This document shows, piece by piece, positions 10,756 to 21,188 of a stretch of 64,000 bases of DNA (the stretch's first letter is position 1; every line of letters begins with the position of its first letter). The notes under the pieces were generated by a model. The model was not told where the DNA came from, made no database searches, and was given only the letters and a program-made list of their open reading frames with translations. The stretch is taken from contig CANTUR010000457.1 of the NCBI GenBank assembly GCA_947683625.1, positions 1-64,000 on the forward strand, written 5' to 3'. Made by a program: the position numbers and the translations under genes. The stretch comes from Mallotus nudiflorus. Its lineage: Eukaryota > Streptophyta > Magnoliopsida > Malpighiales > Euphorbiaceae.

Positions 10756-11899
10756 GGATTAAAAAGTTATAAAAAATGAAAAATTTTGATGAATTGATTA
10801 AAAGAATGACTTATTTTATAATGTTTTTATTTATATATTCTACATAAAACTGACTAAGAAAATGTAATCATTTTTAAAAAAATAAATTTAAATATTTATT
10901 TAATTTTAAAATTTTGGCTAATATAAAGTTTTTAATTCAAAATAATATCTATTACGCATCTATAAAGTTAATTGTAATATCATTTTTATATTTTATAATT
11001 ATGTTATATTTTATAATTTTCATATATAATAATAAACTCTATCGCTAATTTAAATTTGTAAACATCTTTATAAAACTAAATTTATATTGATGTTAATTAT
11101 TTATAGTAATTTTTAAAATATAATTCATATTTGTAAGAATTATTTTTAACCACATATATTGTTTAATATTAAAAATTTATTATATTTATATTTTAATAAT
11201 TTATATTTTGTATAATATAAATAAAATTAAAATTAATTATATATTTAATAAATGTTTTATTCGCGTCCCATGGATTGCCATCAACAACAACTATGAAATC
11301 AAACTATTTATCATCACAATCAACTATATTTGATTTAGGAGGTTTTCAAGCTTTCATTCCATCTATTTTTTAAAAATTATTTTTATAAATGAAAAGTGAT
11401 AATAATAATGATAATATTAAGAATGAGCACTCTATTTTTCTTATTGAAGTTTAAAATTTTAATAGAAAAAAGAGTTTCTTATCGATGAGTTATGTTTTTT
11501 GCGTTTTGAGTAGGGTGAGAAGATTGGAAGTAGTGGGAGTAAAGAAATAAGAGAGAGAGAGAGAAAGTGATGAGATTATATAAAGAAAGAGATATGATTC
11601 TTCCTTGAGAAAATATTGAAGGATTTTGAGAATGGTGATGTTGATAGTGGACAAATTCAGAAAAATATTTAATTTTTACATATTTATTTTGTTTGAATAA
11701 TTGTTTATTTGCTAAGAAAATGAGAAAAATTTAAATACGAAAAAGAAAATATTTGTGAAGAAAGAATAGATGAGACACATGGCACTGCTGTGGTGTCTTG
11801 TGTAGAAATTACTTAACTAAAAATTAATTTTTTAAAAAAAAAAATTAATTAAAATTATTTTTAAAAGAATATTTTTCACTAATAAATAGAGGCTAAATT
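10756..11899. other. Intergenic, no gene seen
   Basis: AT-rich DNA with a (GA)n tract near 11548-11566. No coding potential, RNA gene or clear repeat ends seen. Confidence 0.7.
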
Positions 11900-12066
11900 T
11901 AGAATTATCACAATATGTAAAAGTATTAGTCACTATTTAATAAAAAAATTATCATTAACCATGATTAAATTGAAGATCGACTGAAACAAAATAGGCAATT
12001 AACATAACAGTTAAAATTGAAGAGTTTCATGCATGAGTTCAAAAGATTTATAAATATATATATTTT
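11900..12066. repeat. Fragment of MITE-like repeat shared with 58.13-58.28 kb
   Basis: The sequence atttagaattatcacaatat… through agttcaaaagatttataaat closely matches 58140-58280. The copia element at 12067 inserted at its right edge; the shared sequence resumes past that element in the methyltransferase 3' flank (18390-18716). Confidence 0.7.
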
Positions 12067-12387
12067 TGTTGTGAAATAAAGATTGAATTACTTATTTTGT
12101 TATAGAACTAAACTTGAATTTAGTAGTATTTAACTAGAAGAAAAATATTTTATAGTAGAATGATTTTGAGAGAATTTAGAAAGAGTTTTGAGAGAATTTA
12201 GAGAACTATAATATTGAAAGAATTTGGAGAGTAATCTATCTTTTCTTCTTCTTAATCTTAACCTTCTCATTAATGAATTTCAATCCCTTTATATAGAGAT
12301 TTTATTTTCACTATTTGAGTACTATTCTCTCACAAGCAATATATTGTTCATTCACAAGCAATATATTGTTCATTCACATTCATAATA
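12067..12387 (-). repeat. 3' LTR of the copia element
   Basis: 321 bp, identical by eye to 17938-18258. On the minus strand it contains a TATA box (CTATATAAAGGG, about 12297-12285) and short internal repeats of gagagaattta and caagcaatatattgttcatt. Confidence 0.95.
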
Positions 12388-12400
12388 CTCCCCCTTGAAT
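12388..12400 (-). other. Polypurine tract of the copia element
   Basis: On the minus strand CAAGGGGGAG runs directly into the 3' LTR, the expected primer site for plus-strand DNA synthesis. Confidence 0.85.
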
Positions 12401-12527
12401 AACAATATTTTGCAACTGCCTCGTTAAAACCTTGCTAAATAAAACCCAGTGGGAAAAACTTTAGCTTAAGGAAAAAGAGTACAGTGCATGATATTCTCCC
12501 CCTCAAGTTGATATGTATAATCTTCCT

Positions 12528-15500
12528 TCACATAGTATGTAGATGTCGCATTCCAATATCGTGAACGTGCTTTTTAAAGATTGCAGTTGGAAGTGCCTTT
12601 GTGAAAAGATCAGCTGAATTCTGGCTAGACTGAATATACTTGATATCTATATAATTGTCTTTTATTAGCTCTTGAGTGTATGAAAAGAATTTTGGAGGTA
12701 TATGTTTGGTTCTATCACTTTTGATATATCCTTCCCTTAACTGTGCAATGCATGCTGCATTATCTTCATATAAAATTGTTGGACTTTTGTTGACTGGAAA
12801 ACCACAAGATTCTTCAATATGATGTGTCATTGATCTAAGCCACACACACTCTCTACTTGCTTCATGTAGTGCAATAATTTCAGAATGATTTGAGGAAGTA
12901 GTGACAAGCGTTTGTTTCTGGGAACGCCAAGAAATTGCAGTTCCATTATTTGTGAACACATAGCCTGTTTGAGATTTCGCTTTATGAGGATCAGATAAAT
13001 GTCCTGCATCTGCATAACCAATCAATTCTTGTTTTGAATTGTTAGAATAAAATAAACCCAAATCAACATTTCCTCGAAGGTATCGAAGTATATGTTTGAC
13101 CCCTTTCCAATGCCTTTTTGTTGGAGCTGAACTGAACCTCGCTAATAAATTAACTGCAAAAGAAATGTCAGGTCTAGTAAAATTAGCAAGATACATTAGA
13201 GCTCCAATGGCACTGAGATATGGAAATTCAGGACCAAGAATTTCTTCATTTTCTTCACAGGGTCGAAATGGATCAGTTTCAATATTGAGTGATCTAACGA
13301 CCATTGGAGTACTTAAAAGATTTGCTTTATCCATATTAAAGCGTTTCAAGATCTTTTCTGTGTAATTTGATTGATGCACAAATATCCCATTGTGCATTTG
13401 CTCAATTTGTAAACCAAGGCAATACTTGGTTTTTCCAAGATCTTTCATTTCAAATTCTTCCTTTAAGTATACTGTTGCTTCATGGATCTCATTTTCTATT
13501 CCAATGATATTCAAATCATCAACATATACAGCTATAATCACAAATCCGGATATTGTTTTCTTAATAAAAATGCATGGGCAAATAATATTACTCACATATC
13601 CTTTATTAATCAAATAATCGCTTAAACGATTATACCACATGCGCCCAGACTGTTTTAACCCATATAAAGATCTCTGGAGCTTGATCGAATACATTTCTTT
13701 GGGTTTTGTACTTAATGCTTCAGGCATTTTAAATCCTTCAGGGATTTTCATATAAATGTCACTATCAAGTGATCCATACAAATAAGCAGTCACAACATCC
13801 ATAAGACGCATTTCTAATTTCTTAGAAACTACTAGGCTAATCAGATACCTGAACGTAATTGCATCCATAACAGGAGAATACGTTTCATCATAATCAATTC
13901 CTGGCCTTTGTGAAAAACCTTGAGCTACAAGTCTAGCTTTGTACCTTATTATTTCATTTTTCTCATTTCTCTTTCGTACAAAGACCCACTTGTATCCTAC
14001 AGGTTTCACATTTTTAGGCATAGGAATAATTGGCCCAAAAACATTTCGTTTGTTTAGTGAGTCCAATTCAGCCTGCATAGCATCTTTCCATTTTATCCAA
14101 TCATGCCTATTTTGACATTCCATGACTGATTTTGGTTCAGGATCATCTTTGTCATTTATGATTTCACATGCAACAGTATATGACAATGTTTCATGACTTT
14201 CTTTATTTTCTATTTCTTCAGGGATATTTTCCTCGCTATCAATATGATTATCTACTCCCTTTCTCTTTCGAGGATTTTTATCCTTAGAACCAATTGGTCT
14301 TCCACGCTTCTGGCGTGTTTTAGACTCATGAGTGTCTTTATTCTCAGATTTTATTTCTGGAATTTCAATACGAGCAGGAGCATTGGCTGCTGGTATATAT
14401 GATTTAGTCACTCTTTTTGTATCAGTAAATGCATCTGGCAATTGATTTGCAATTGCTTGTAAGTGCACAATCTTTTGCACTTCTAATTCACATTGTTTTA
14501 TGTGAGGATCCAGATGCAATAATGATGGTTCATTCCATGAAATATCCCTTTTCACTTCTTTCTCCCCTTTTCCTAATGTTGGGAAAACAACCTCATTAAA
14601 TTGGCAATCAGCAAAACGTGCTGTAAAAACATCACCAGTTAGAGGTTCAAGATATCTAATAATCGAGGGTGTTTCAAACCCAACATAAATTCCCAATCTT
14701 CGTTGAGGACCCATTTTTGTGCGCTGAGGTGGCGCAATGGGTACATATACTGCACAACCAAAAATTTTGAGATGGGAAATATTTGGCTCTTGACCAAATG
14801 CTAATTGTAGTGGGGAGTATTTATGATATGCACTAGGTCTGATGCGAATTAATGAAGCAGCATGTAGGATTGCATGACCCCAAACTGAAATGGGAAGCTT
14901 TGTTCTCATTATTAATGGTCTAGCAATAAACTGAAGTCGTTTAATCAATGATTCAGCTAAACCATTTTGAGTATGTACATGGGCAACGGGATGCTCAACA
15001 ATGATCCCAGTAGACATACAATAATCATTGAATGCTTGAGATGTAAATTCACCAGCATTATCAAGTCTTACCCTCTTGATTGTATAATCAGGGAATTGTG
15101 CTCGTAATTTAATAATTTCAGCAAGCAACCTTGCAAATGCAACATTACGAGTTGACAATAGACAAACATGTGACCATCTACTAGATGCATCAATTAATAC
15201 CATAAAATATCTGAATGGTCCACATGGTGGGTGAATTGGCCCACATATATCACCTTGAATTCTTTCAAGAAACATAGGTGATTCATTTTGAATTTTAGAT
15301 GGTGAAGGTCTCAAGATTAATTTTCCAAGAGAACAAGCTGTACATGGCATTTCATTTGATTGAGGAATTCTTTGCCCCTTCAAGGGATGCCCATGTGAAT
15401 TCTCAATTATCCTTCGCATCATTACTGATCCAGGATGACCTAATCTGTCATGCCATAAATTTATTATTGAAGGATCATAAGATTTTTCTTTTACTGCCAT

Positions 15501-15947
15501 ATTTGATTCAATTACATGTATATGCATGTAATGCAATCCAGTAGGGAGTTTTGGCAGTCTTTCCAATACTTGCATTTTTCCTGATTCATAGGAAACTATA
15601 TTTAAATATTTGTTACCATTTATAGTAATAGATTGGGTATCACACCCATTTCGATATATGTCATCAAAACTCAACAAATTTCTTGTTGATTTTGGTGAAA
15701 ACAAAGCTTCATCAATTATAAACTTTGTTCCATTTGGTAACATAAATTTAGCTTTGCCAATTCCTTCAATCAGATCTACAGGACCTGATATTGTTTTTAC
15801 AACTGCCTTTGTGGGCTTTATTTCAGAGAAATAATCTCTATTTTTCAAGATAGTATGTGTAGTACCACTATCTGGTATGCAGAGATCTCCAATATTGTCT
15901 TTATGTTGAGTACAATCCATATTAAACTTCAAAATAGATAAACACAA
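12528..15947 (-). CDS. Copia pol polyprotein (protease, integrase, reverse transcriptase, RNase H)
   Basis: Single open frame of 1139 codons counted from a TTG at 15947; the first ATG is residue 10 (15920). Order is that of Ty1/copia. Protease DSG is at residues 26-28. The GAG-pre-integrase zinc region is WHDRLGHPG..CTAC. The integrase core has GDICGP, then RLDNAGEF and NGLAES carrying the Asp and Glu residues. Reverse transcriptase has YKARLVAQGF and the catalytic AVYVDDL. RNase H has GYADAG, TTSSNHSEI and YEDNAAC. No stop or frameshift interrupts it, so it may still be functional. It lies in a different frame from gag with about 140 bp of AT-rich sequence between, so a gag-pol fusion would need splicing or frameshifting. 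Normal length for a copia pol region. Confidence 0.95.
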   Translation of the reverse strand: MCLSILKFNMDCTQHKDNIGDLCIPDSGTTHTILKNRDYFSEIKPTKAVVKTISGPVDLIEGIGKAKFMLPNGTKFIIDEALFSPKSTRNLLSFDDIYRNGCDTQSITINGNKYLNIVSYESGKMQVLERLPKLPTGLHYMHIHVIESNMAVKEKSYDPSIINLWHDRLGHPGSVMMRRIIENSHGHPLKGQRIPQSNEMPCTACSLGKLILRPSPSKIQNESPMFLERIQGDICGPIHPPCGPFRYFMVLIDASSRWSHVCLLSTRNVAFARLLAEIIKLRAQFPDYTIKRVRLDNAGEFTSQAFNDYCMSTGIIVEHPVAHVHTQNGLAESLIKRLQFIARPLIMRTKLPISVWGHAILHAASLIRIRPSAYHKYSPLQLAFGQEPNISHLKIFGCAVYVPIAPPQRTKMGPQRRLGIYVGFETPSIIRYLEPLTGDVFTARFADCQFNEVVFPTLGKGEKEVKRDISWNEPSLLHLDPHIKQCELEVQKIVHLQAIANQLPDAFTDTKRVTKSYIPAANAPARIEIPEIKSENKDTHESKTRQKRGRPIGSKDKNPRKRKGVDNHIDSEENIPEEIENKESHETLSYTVACEIINDKDDPEPKSVMECQNRHDWIKWKDAMQAELDSLNKRNVFGPIIPMPKNVKPVGYKWVFVRKRNEKNEIIRYKARLVAQGFSQRPGIDYDETYSPVMDAITFRYLISLVVSKKLEMRLMDVVTAYLYGSLDSDIYMKIPEGFKMPEALSTKPKEMYSIKLQRSLYGLKQSGRMWYNRLSDYLINKGYVSNIICPCIFIKKTISGFVIIAVYVDDLNIIGIENEIHEATVYLKEEFEMKDLGKTKYCLGLQIEQMHNGIFVHQSNYTEKILKRFNMDKANLLSTPMVVRSLNIETDPFRPCEENEEILGPEFPYLSAIGALMYLANFTRPDISFAVNLLARFSSAPTKRHWKGVKHILRYLRGNVDLGLFYSNNSKQELIGYADAGHLSDPHKAKSQTGYVFTNNGTAISWRSQKQTLVTTSSNHSEIIALHEASRECVWLRSMTHHIEESCGFPVNKSPTILYEDNAACIAQLREGYIKSDRTKHIPPKFFSYTQELIKDNYIDIKYIQSSQNSADLFTKALPTAIFKKHVHDIGMRHLHTM

Positions 15948-16084
15948 AATTAATCAATTAAGGTAAAAACATAAAATAATTATAAAGTAGGACATTTTAT
16001 TTAATTTAAAAATAACATACATAACAATAACATATTCTTCAGAATCAAATAAGTAATAACAATATACTTAAAATTATAGATGTC
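15948..16084 (-). other. AT-rich gag-pol junction, possible intron
   Basis: Between the extended gag frame and pol lies AT-rich sequence with stops in all sense frames. On the minus strand it contains AAGTATATTG near its start and ends TATTTTGAAG just before the pol ATG, resembling a plant intron 3' end. Splicing in this region is known for Ty1/copia elements in Arabidopsis as a way to regulate gag against gag-pol. Here it is only a proposal. Confidence 0.35.
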
Positions 16085-16201
16085 TCAATTTCCATTGTCA
16101 GTAAAATCAGAAACATCTAAATGAGTTGTATCATTAACATGAGTATGATGCTCATTGAAGTTTATTTCCTTTTCTTTGCCTTTCAATGATGCCTTATAAA
16201 G

Positions 16202-17077
16202 TTAGCAAAGATGTGGTGGTGTTCGACAAATTCGTGACCAGTGTCCTTTACTACCACATCTGAAACACACAGTTTCAGACTTATATTGAGGCCTTTCTTG
16301 AACACCACTGATGACTGATTTTAACTTCTTTTGAGGTTGAGTCTGAGTTTGTTGTGGAGTATTACTATATTTATTTCCATGACCATGGCCAAAGAATTGA
16401 CCTCTTCCACGTCCATGACCTCTACCTCTCCCACGTCCACGGCTATTATAATTTTTATATCTGGAATAATTTGTAGCATTTGCTTCTGGAAATGCTATTG
16501 AGCCAGTGGGACGGGACTGATGATTTTTCATCAAGAGTTCATTATTTTTCTCAGCTACCAGTAGGCATGAAATTAGTTCAGAATATTTTTTAAATCTCTG
16601 CATCCTGTATTGTTGTTGCAGTGTAACATTTGATGCATGAAATGTGGAGTAAGTTTTCTCCAGCATATCCTCATCTGTGACTGTTTGTCCACAGAATTTT
16701 AATTGTGATACTATTCTGAACATTGCAGAATTATAGTCACTCACTTTTTTGAAATCTTGAAAGCGTAAAGCTCTCCATTCATCAGTGACTACTGGTAGTA
16801 TTACATCTCTTTGATGATCATATCTGTCTTTTAGATCCTTCCAAAGAACACTTGGATCTTTGACAGTCAAATATTCACATTTTAATCCTTCATCAAGATG
16901 ACGACGGAGAAAAATTATAGACTTGGCCTTATCTTGCAATGAGGTGTTATTATTTTCTTTTATGGTATCAATTAACCCCATTGATTGAAGATGCATTTCT
17001 ACATCTAGAATCCAAGACATATAATTTTTTCCCGTGATGTCAAGAGCAACGAACTCAAGCTTTGCTAGATTTGTCAT
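16202..17077 (-). CDS. Copia gag (capsid/nucleocapsid) protein
   Basis: A 291-codon protein starting at ATG 17077. The N-terminal two thirds is the UBN2-type retrotransposon gag domain (KLEFVALDITGKNYMSW, then HLDEGLKCEYLTVKDPSVLW). A Gly/Arg-rich linker (GRGRGRGHGRGRG) follows, and then a CCHC zinc knuckle, CFRCGSKGHWSRIC. It would form the virus-like particle and bind genomic RNA. The frame ends at TAA 16204-16202, but 38 further codons remain open beyond it up to a TGA at 16087-16085, so the terminator may be a recent change from a longer gag. Confidence 0.92.
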   Translation of the reverse strand: MTNLAKLEFVALDITGKNYMSWILDVEMHLQSMGLIDTIKENNNTSLQDKAKSIIFLRRHLDEGLKCEYLTVKDPSVLWKDLKDRYDHQRDVILPVVTDEWRALRFQDFKKVSDYNSAMFRIVSQLKFCGQTVTDEDMLEKTYSTFHASNVTLQQQYRMQRFKKYSELISCLLVAEKNNELLMKNHQSRPTGSIAFPEANATNYSRYKNYNSRGRGRGRGHGRGRGQFFGHGHGNKYSNTPQQTQTQPQKKLKSVISGVQERPQYKSETVCFRCGSKGHWSRICRTPPHLC

Positions 17078-17937
17078 TATGATAACTAATAAAAAAAATA
17101 TAACTCAATTAGAATTCATAAATTTGATGACTACTAAAAAAAATCAAACATGATCAGAATTTACTAATTAATTATATCATGAATGAATATTGCAAGAAAT
17201 AATAGTGGTACAAAAAATGATACAATAATACTTGAAATTATATCAAATAGAAAATCATCTTCCATATTAATTATTCCTAAAACAATTATAATAGTCATGA
17301 TCAAAACACAAATATAAATATACCAAATCATGTTTACAATTTAGAGTAAAGAGAGAAAGAGAAAATGTATGAATTTGTGTGAATGAATAACATTTATAGC
17401 TCATCTATTTATAATGAAAAATATAGCCGTTTATTACCGTTATATTACCGTTGGTAATAAAAATATAGCCGTTAAAAATTTTTTTTTTTTTTTTAATATA
17501 ATATATTGAGAAATAAATTGTATAAAGTAAAATCAATAAATAATGTTGATATGATTATTTATAGCAAGTGAATTAACATAACGATATGTATAAATATGGG
17601 GCAAAACCGTCCATTAATATAAAATGGGGTATAGCCTTCCATTAACATAAATAATAAAAAAAATAAATGTGCATAAATATAAATTGGTAGGAGGCATAGC
17701 CATCCATAAGGTTAGAACCATTTCTAGCAATATTTGCATCAATGGTGTAGTTAGTAAAACAAAATAAAAATAACAATTAATATAAAGTTAGATTGAAGAA
17801 ATAAATATAAATATATAAATTAGTAGGAGGCATAGCCATCCATGATAATATATAATCAACTAATATATTCATAAATATTAAATATTAAGAAATATGTACC
17901 TTATTATTTTGATCGAGAGCTCCTCGTGCTGATAACG
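17078..17937 (-). other. 5' leader of the copia element with repeats
   Basis: Untranslated leader between 5' LTR and gag. It carries two copies of ggaggcatagccatccat (about 17692 and 17827), two copies of aatatagccgtt (17422 and 17462) and similar 'gccatcc/gccttcc' variants near 17610-17640. No long open frame. The repeats could be packaging or RNA-structure elements; unproven. Confidence 0.6.
17919..17937 (-). other. Primer-binding site, half-tRNA type
   Basis: Directly after the 5' LTR the minus strand reads CGTTATCAGCACGAGGAGC. It is not the common TGGTATCAGAGC. Its complement TCGTGCTGATAACG resembles the anticodon arm of eukaryotic tRNA-Ile(AAU) (recalled as TCGTGCTAATAACG, one difference), which suggests priming by a cleaved tRNA, as for Drosophila copia. 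The tRNA comparison is from memory. Confidence 0.5.
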
Positions 17938-18258
17938 TGTTGTGAAATAAAGATTGAATTACTTATTTTGTTATAGAACTAAACTTGAATTTAGTAGTAT
18001 TTAACTAGAAGAAAAATATTTTATAGTAGAATGATTTTGAGAGAATTTAGAAAGAGTTTTGAGAGAATTTAGAGAACTATAATATTGAAAGAATTTGGAG
18101 AGTAATCTATCTTTTCTTCTTCTTAATCTTAACCTTCTCATTAATGAATTTCAATCCCTTTATATAGAGATTTTATTTTCACTATTTGAGTACTATTCTC
18201 TCACAAGCAATATATTGTTCATTCACAAGCAATATATTGTTCATTCACATTCATAATA
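17938..18258 (-). repeat. 5' LTR of the copia element (promoter)
   Basis: Same 321 bp as 12067-12387. Its minus-strand TATA box (TCTCTATATAAAGGG, about 18170-18156) would drive the genomic transcript away from the methyltransferase gene. Confidence 0.95.
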
Positions 18259-18263
18259 ATTTT

Positions 18264-18716
18264 TAATTTTTGTGAAAATACAAGGCAACAGCCTAAAAAC
18301 CCAAGCACTACAAAGAGATCATTCTACTATTACAAACACTGCTTATCATGAATTAACCACTGAATGAGACCCTGAGGCTGAGCTACTTTCTCTGTCTCGG
18401 TCTCTCTTTATTGTAATACAATCATTATTCGAAAATAAAAATAGCATAACAATACTACTTTTATAGTCTAATAGCTCAGAATATGAATATTATAAAGTGA
18501 AATAATAGGTTCAATTTTTTTTTCCCTTGACTTCTTAGTTATGAAAAAAATAAAAATAGCATAATAATTGTTCCTTTTTAGCCTAATGGCTCAGGTGATA
18601 GATATTATAAGGTGAAGTTATGATCCAATCATGCTCTCCCATGTCTCTAAATTGTGAAAAAAAAAATAGCATAATAATACAATTATTGTTTTTTGTTTTT
18701 CTTCTAATTTATATTC
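18264..18716 (-). other. Methyltransferase 3' flank with internal repeats
   Basis: AT-rich, non-coding. Three repeated blocks contain aaaatagcata(a/g)(t/c)aat, two followed by taatrgctca..atattataargtgaa (18440-18500 and 18553-18620), the third reaching the stop codon. The part from 18395 and the final block resemble 58348-58440. Confidence 0.6.
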
Positions 18717-21188
18717 TCAGATAAGCTTTTGTTTTTTAAACTCTAAGATAGTATGGTAATAATCGAAATATAAGGATCGGCTGTGAGAGAAACCAACAGT
18801 AGCACCCAGTTTTATAAGTTCTTCTTCAGTCCTGTGCTTACCTTGAGGCCTATAAATTGTCATTATAAATATGTCTGCTCCTAGGAGTGCTCGTGTCCTC
18901 CGACTATCATCTGTCTTGCTAGGCAGCACTGGTTCGCCAACTATCAGTTTCCCTCCCACTGGAAGTGCTTTGTAACAATTCTCCAGGATCACCTTGCATT
19001 CATTGTCTGTCCATGTCACCAATATCCACTGCCATGTATGGATACATACAAGAGAAACATTAGCATCAGTTCGGGCGTAAAGAATGACCACAAAGCTGAA
19101 AGGTTTAGAGCATATTTTAGCGAAGAAAAAAGTGACTCACCTTCATAAAAATAGCATCACCTGATGGAATTGATTTAATCATATTACCACCGACGTGGGT
19201 AATACCTGCACACATGAATTATTTTATTGGTTCAGAAAGTATCTTTAGCTGATACCAGTCTCAAAAAAACAGAAAAATAATATTTCATTCCATCCAAGTC
19301 AAGCAAAGACAACTAGCTAATATTATTAATCTAATCATGAAAATTCTCTTGAGAAAGGTAGACCACGCCGCCACTATGCAGATCGCGTGAAATGACCAAT
19401 TAAATGCTCCTATTCATACTCAATTTGAAACTCATTTTTCGAGCAGGGCCAACCTAAATCTGCGTTAGCCCTGTTTACACACACGTAGATAAATTTTTTA
19501 AAAATTATATCAATTAACTTTTTAAGGTTTCCAAACAACAATTTAATCGGAAGACCTGATGAGCTTTAACACGGAACCTAACCCTCGAATTTGGATATAG
19601 TCGGATCCGTCAGGATATCATGATAGTTATTGTGGGTTGCTATGTAGCTGTCTGCATTTCTTTATAATTTTTTATTTGATAAAATTGTCCCTTACTTGCA
19701 TGGGGGCAATTTATTTTTGTTGTGTTTTTTTGGTAAAAACAAACCTTTCTCTTTTTTTTAATACCCGTATTTGTCACTGGCCCGTGACAAAAATCATTAC
19801 CAATATATATATATTAACAATTTAGTCTAAATTTTTATTTTATTTTAAATATTTTTCTTTAATGTAAAATATATCTAAATAAAATATATATTTATAAAAT
19901 AAATAAATATAATATATACTAAAAATTTATTTAATAAATTTAAATAACTTTAAAATGAGATATAAAAAGAATATACTAAGAATAATTTTTTTAGTGTTAA
20001 AAATGGTGTAATAAATAGAAAAAAATACAATAAAAATTGTATTTTGGTGTAACTTTAAAACCATTCTGATGTTTATGGTTTGAAATAGTCTAAGTCATTA
20101 ACTTGTAAAATTAATTTTTATTCAATTTAAAAGAAAAAATTATCTCTAGTATAGTTTATAAATATTTAAGTCGTAGTTTCATGTATTAATTTATTAGTGT
20201 GGAAACAATTAAAGGTATTTTAAAATGTATAATTTGTATCTTATTGTTCACGGTTTACAAGAAACAACTATCTCCTATTGTGCCAAATCACATGAAATCC
20301 CTATTTACAAAGAAAAAAAAAACCAATATTAAGGAGTGAAAAAAGTTCTCACCTGGGATGTTTGGTGCCTTGGCAACTACTTCAGGCAAATCAAAGTTGA
20401 TTCCTTCAACAGTAGGATATTTTTGCAGGATCATCTTCAAGCAATCCCCAGCACTACCACCCACATCCACCAATTTCTTCACCCCTTGAAATCCATCATA
20501 GCCACTTAACAAAGCCTTCATGAACGGCACAGATGCACCTGACATTGCCTTTAGCATCAGCTCATTCATTTCTGGACGCTTCCCATAGTAATCATAGGCA
20601 GCCTCCCCATTAACCTTCACAAATGGCGCTGTTGACGAATCTAGCACAGCTTCGTGCACTAATGGCCATGCCCTTATTAGTGCATCCTGTAAAAAATATT
20701 TTATATTTAATGTATTGCAACTAAAAGAAAGTAACAGTAACAGTAACTTTAAACCCGTGACACCAGAAACAGTAACAATAACGATGAACCGATAAAAAAA
20801 AATGTACCTGGTAATGCTGGAGCACGTAAGCTCCGTGAGAGAGGCCGTTAGTATCGGAAATAAGCGTTTTACCAATCTCCGTTAGAGAGTACTTCCTCTC
20901 GGCGGTGGTGGTCTCACTTTTGATGACGTGAAGGTGCTCCGTGAAAACGCCATAGCTGGACAGCATACGAAGGATGCGTTGAAGATTCTCCGGGTCACCC
21001 GGAACGTTAAGATGAGAGAGAATCTCAGAAGCGGAGAGCGGAGCGTTAGCTCCGTCTTGCCAGATGGCGTCGGCCACTTTGAGTTTAACGGCGGCGTTTA
21101 GTGACATAGGCACGCTTATAATGTTAACTAGCTCCATGATTGCTAGCTTCGCATTTTTTCTCTGCTCTGAGTTCTCAATATTTTCCAT
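18717..21188 (-). CDS. COMT-family methyltransferase, nicotinate N-methyltransferase-like (four exons, 363 aa)
   Basis: S-adenosylmethionine-dependent plant methyltransferase of the COMT type. Exons: 21188-20808, 20686-20353, 19205-19141 and 19028-18717, all with GT..AG introns of 121, 1147 and 112 bp; joined length 1092 bp with stop TGA. The start has a strong context (GCAGCCATGGAA). Residues ~1-110 form the dimerisation domain; LVDVGGSAGDCL (199-210) is the SAM-binding loop; INFDLPEVV and FMKW (Lys260) are further cofactor positions. DVGGSAGDCL and the W-x-x-x-x-W-T-D segment match plant nicotinate N-methyltransferases (trigonelline formation), where the COMT catalytic His is also not kept. 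Two oddities: that His is replaced here (WILVTW against WICHDW), and Asn246 stands where the family usually has a SAM-binding Asp (GGNMIKS). Cytosolic; no signal peptide. No stops or frameshifts. Function by similarity only. Confidence 0.92.

Larger units (their letters stand above)
12067..18258 (-). mobile_element. Complete young Ty1/copia retrotransposon (6.2 kb)
   Basis: Two 321-bp LTRs (12067-12387 and 17938-18258) bracket gag and pol on the minus strand. The 5-bp target duplication atttt is at 12062-12066 and 18259-18263. A polypurine tract (minus-strand AAGGGGGAG) abuts the 3' LTR at 12388-12400, and a primer-binding site follows the 5' LTR at about 17919-17937. I read the two LTRs as identical, meaning recent insertion. 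It sits 454 bp downstream of the methyltransferase stop codon. LTR ends are TATTA..CAACA in the sense orientation instead of TGTTA.. Confidence 0.95.

Noticed and set aside
13096..15834. Short frames antisense or out of frame to pol (13096-15834)
   Set aside because: They lie entirely within the intact pol frame on the other strand and show no independent features.
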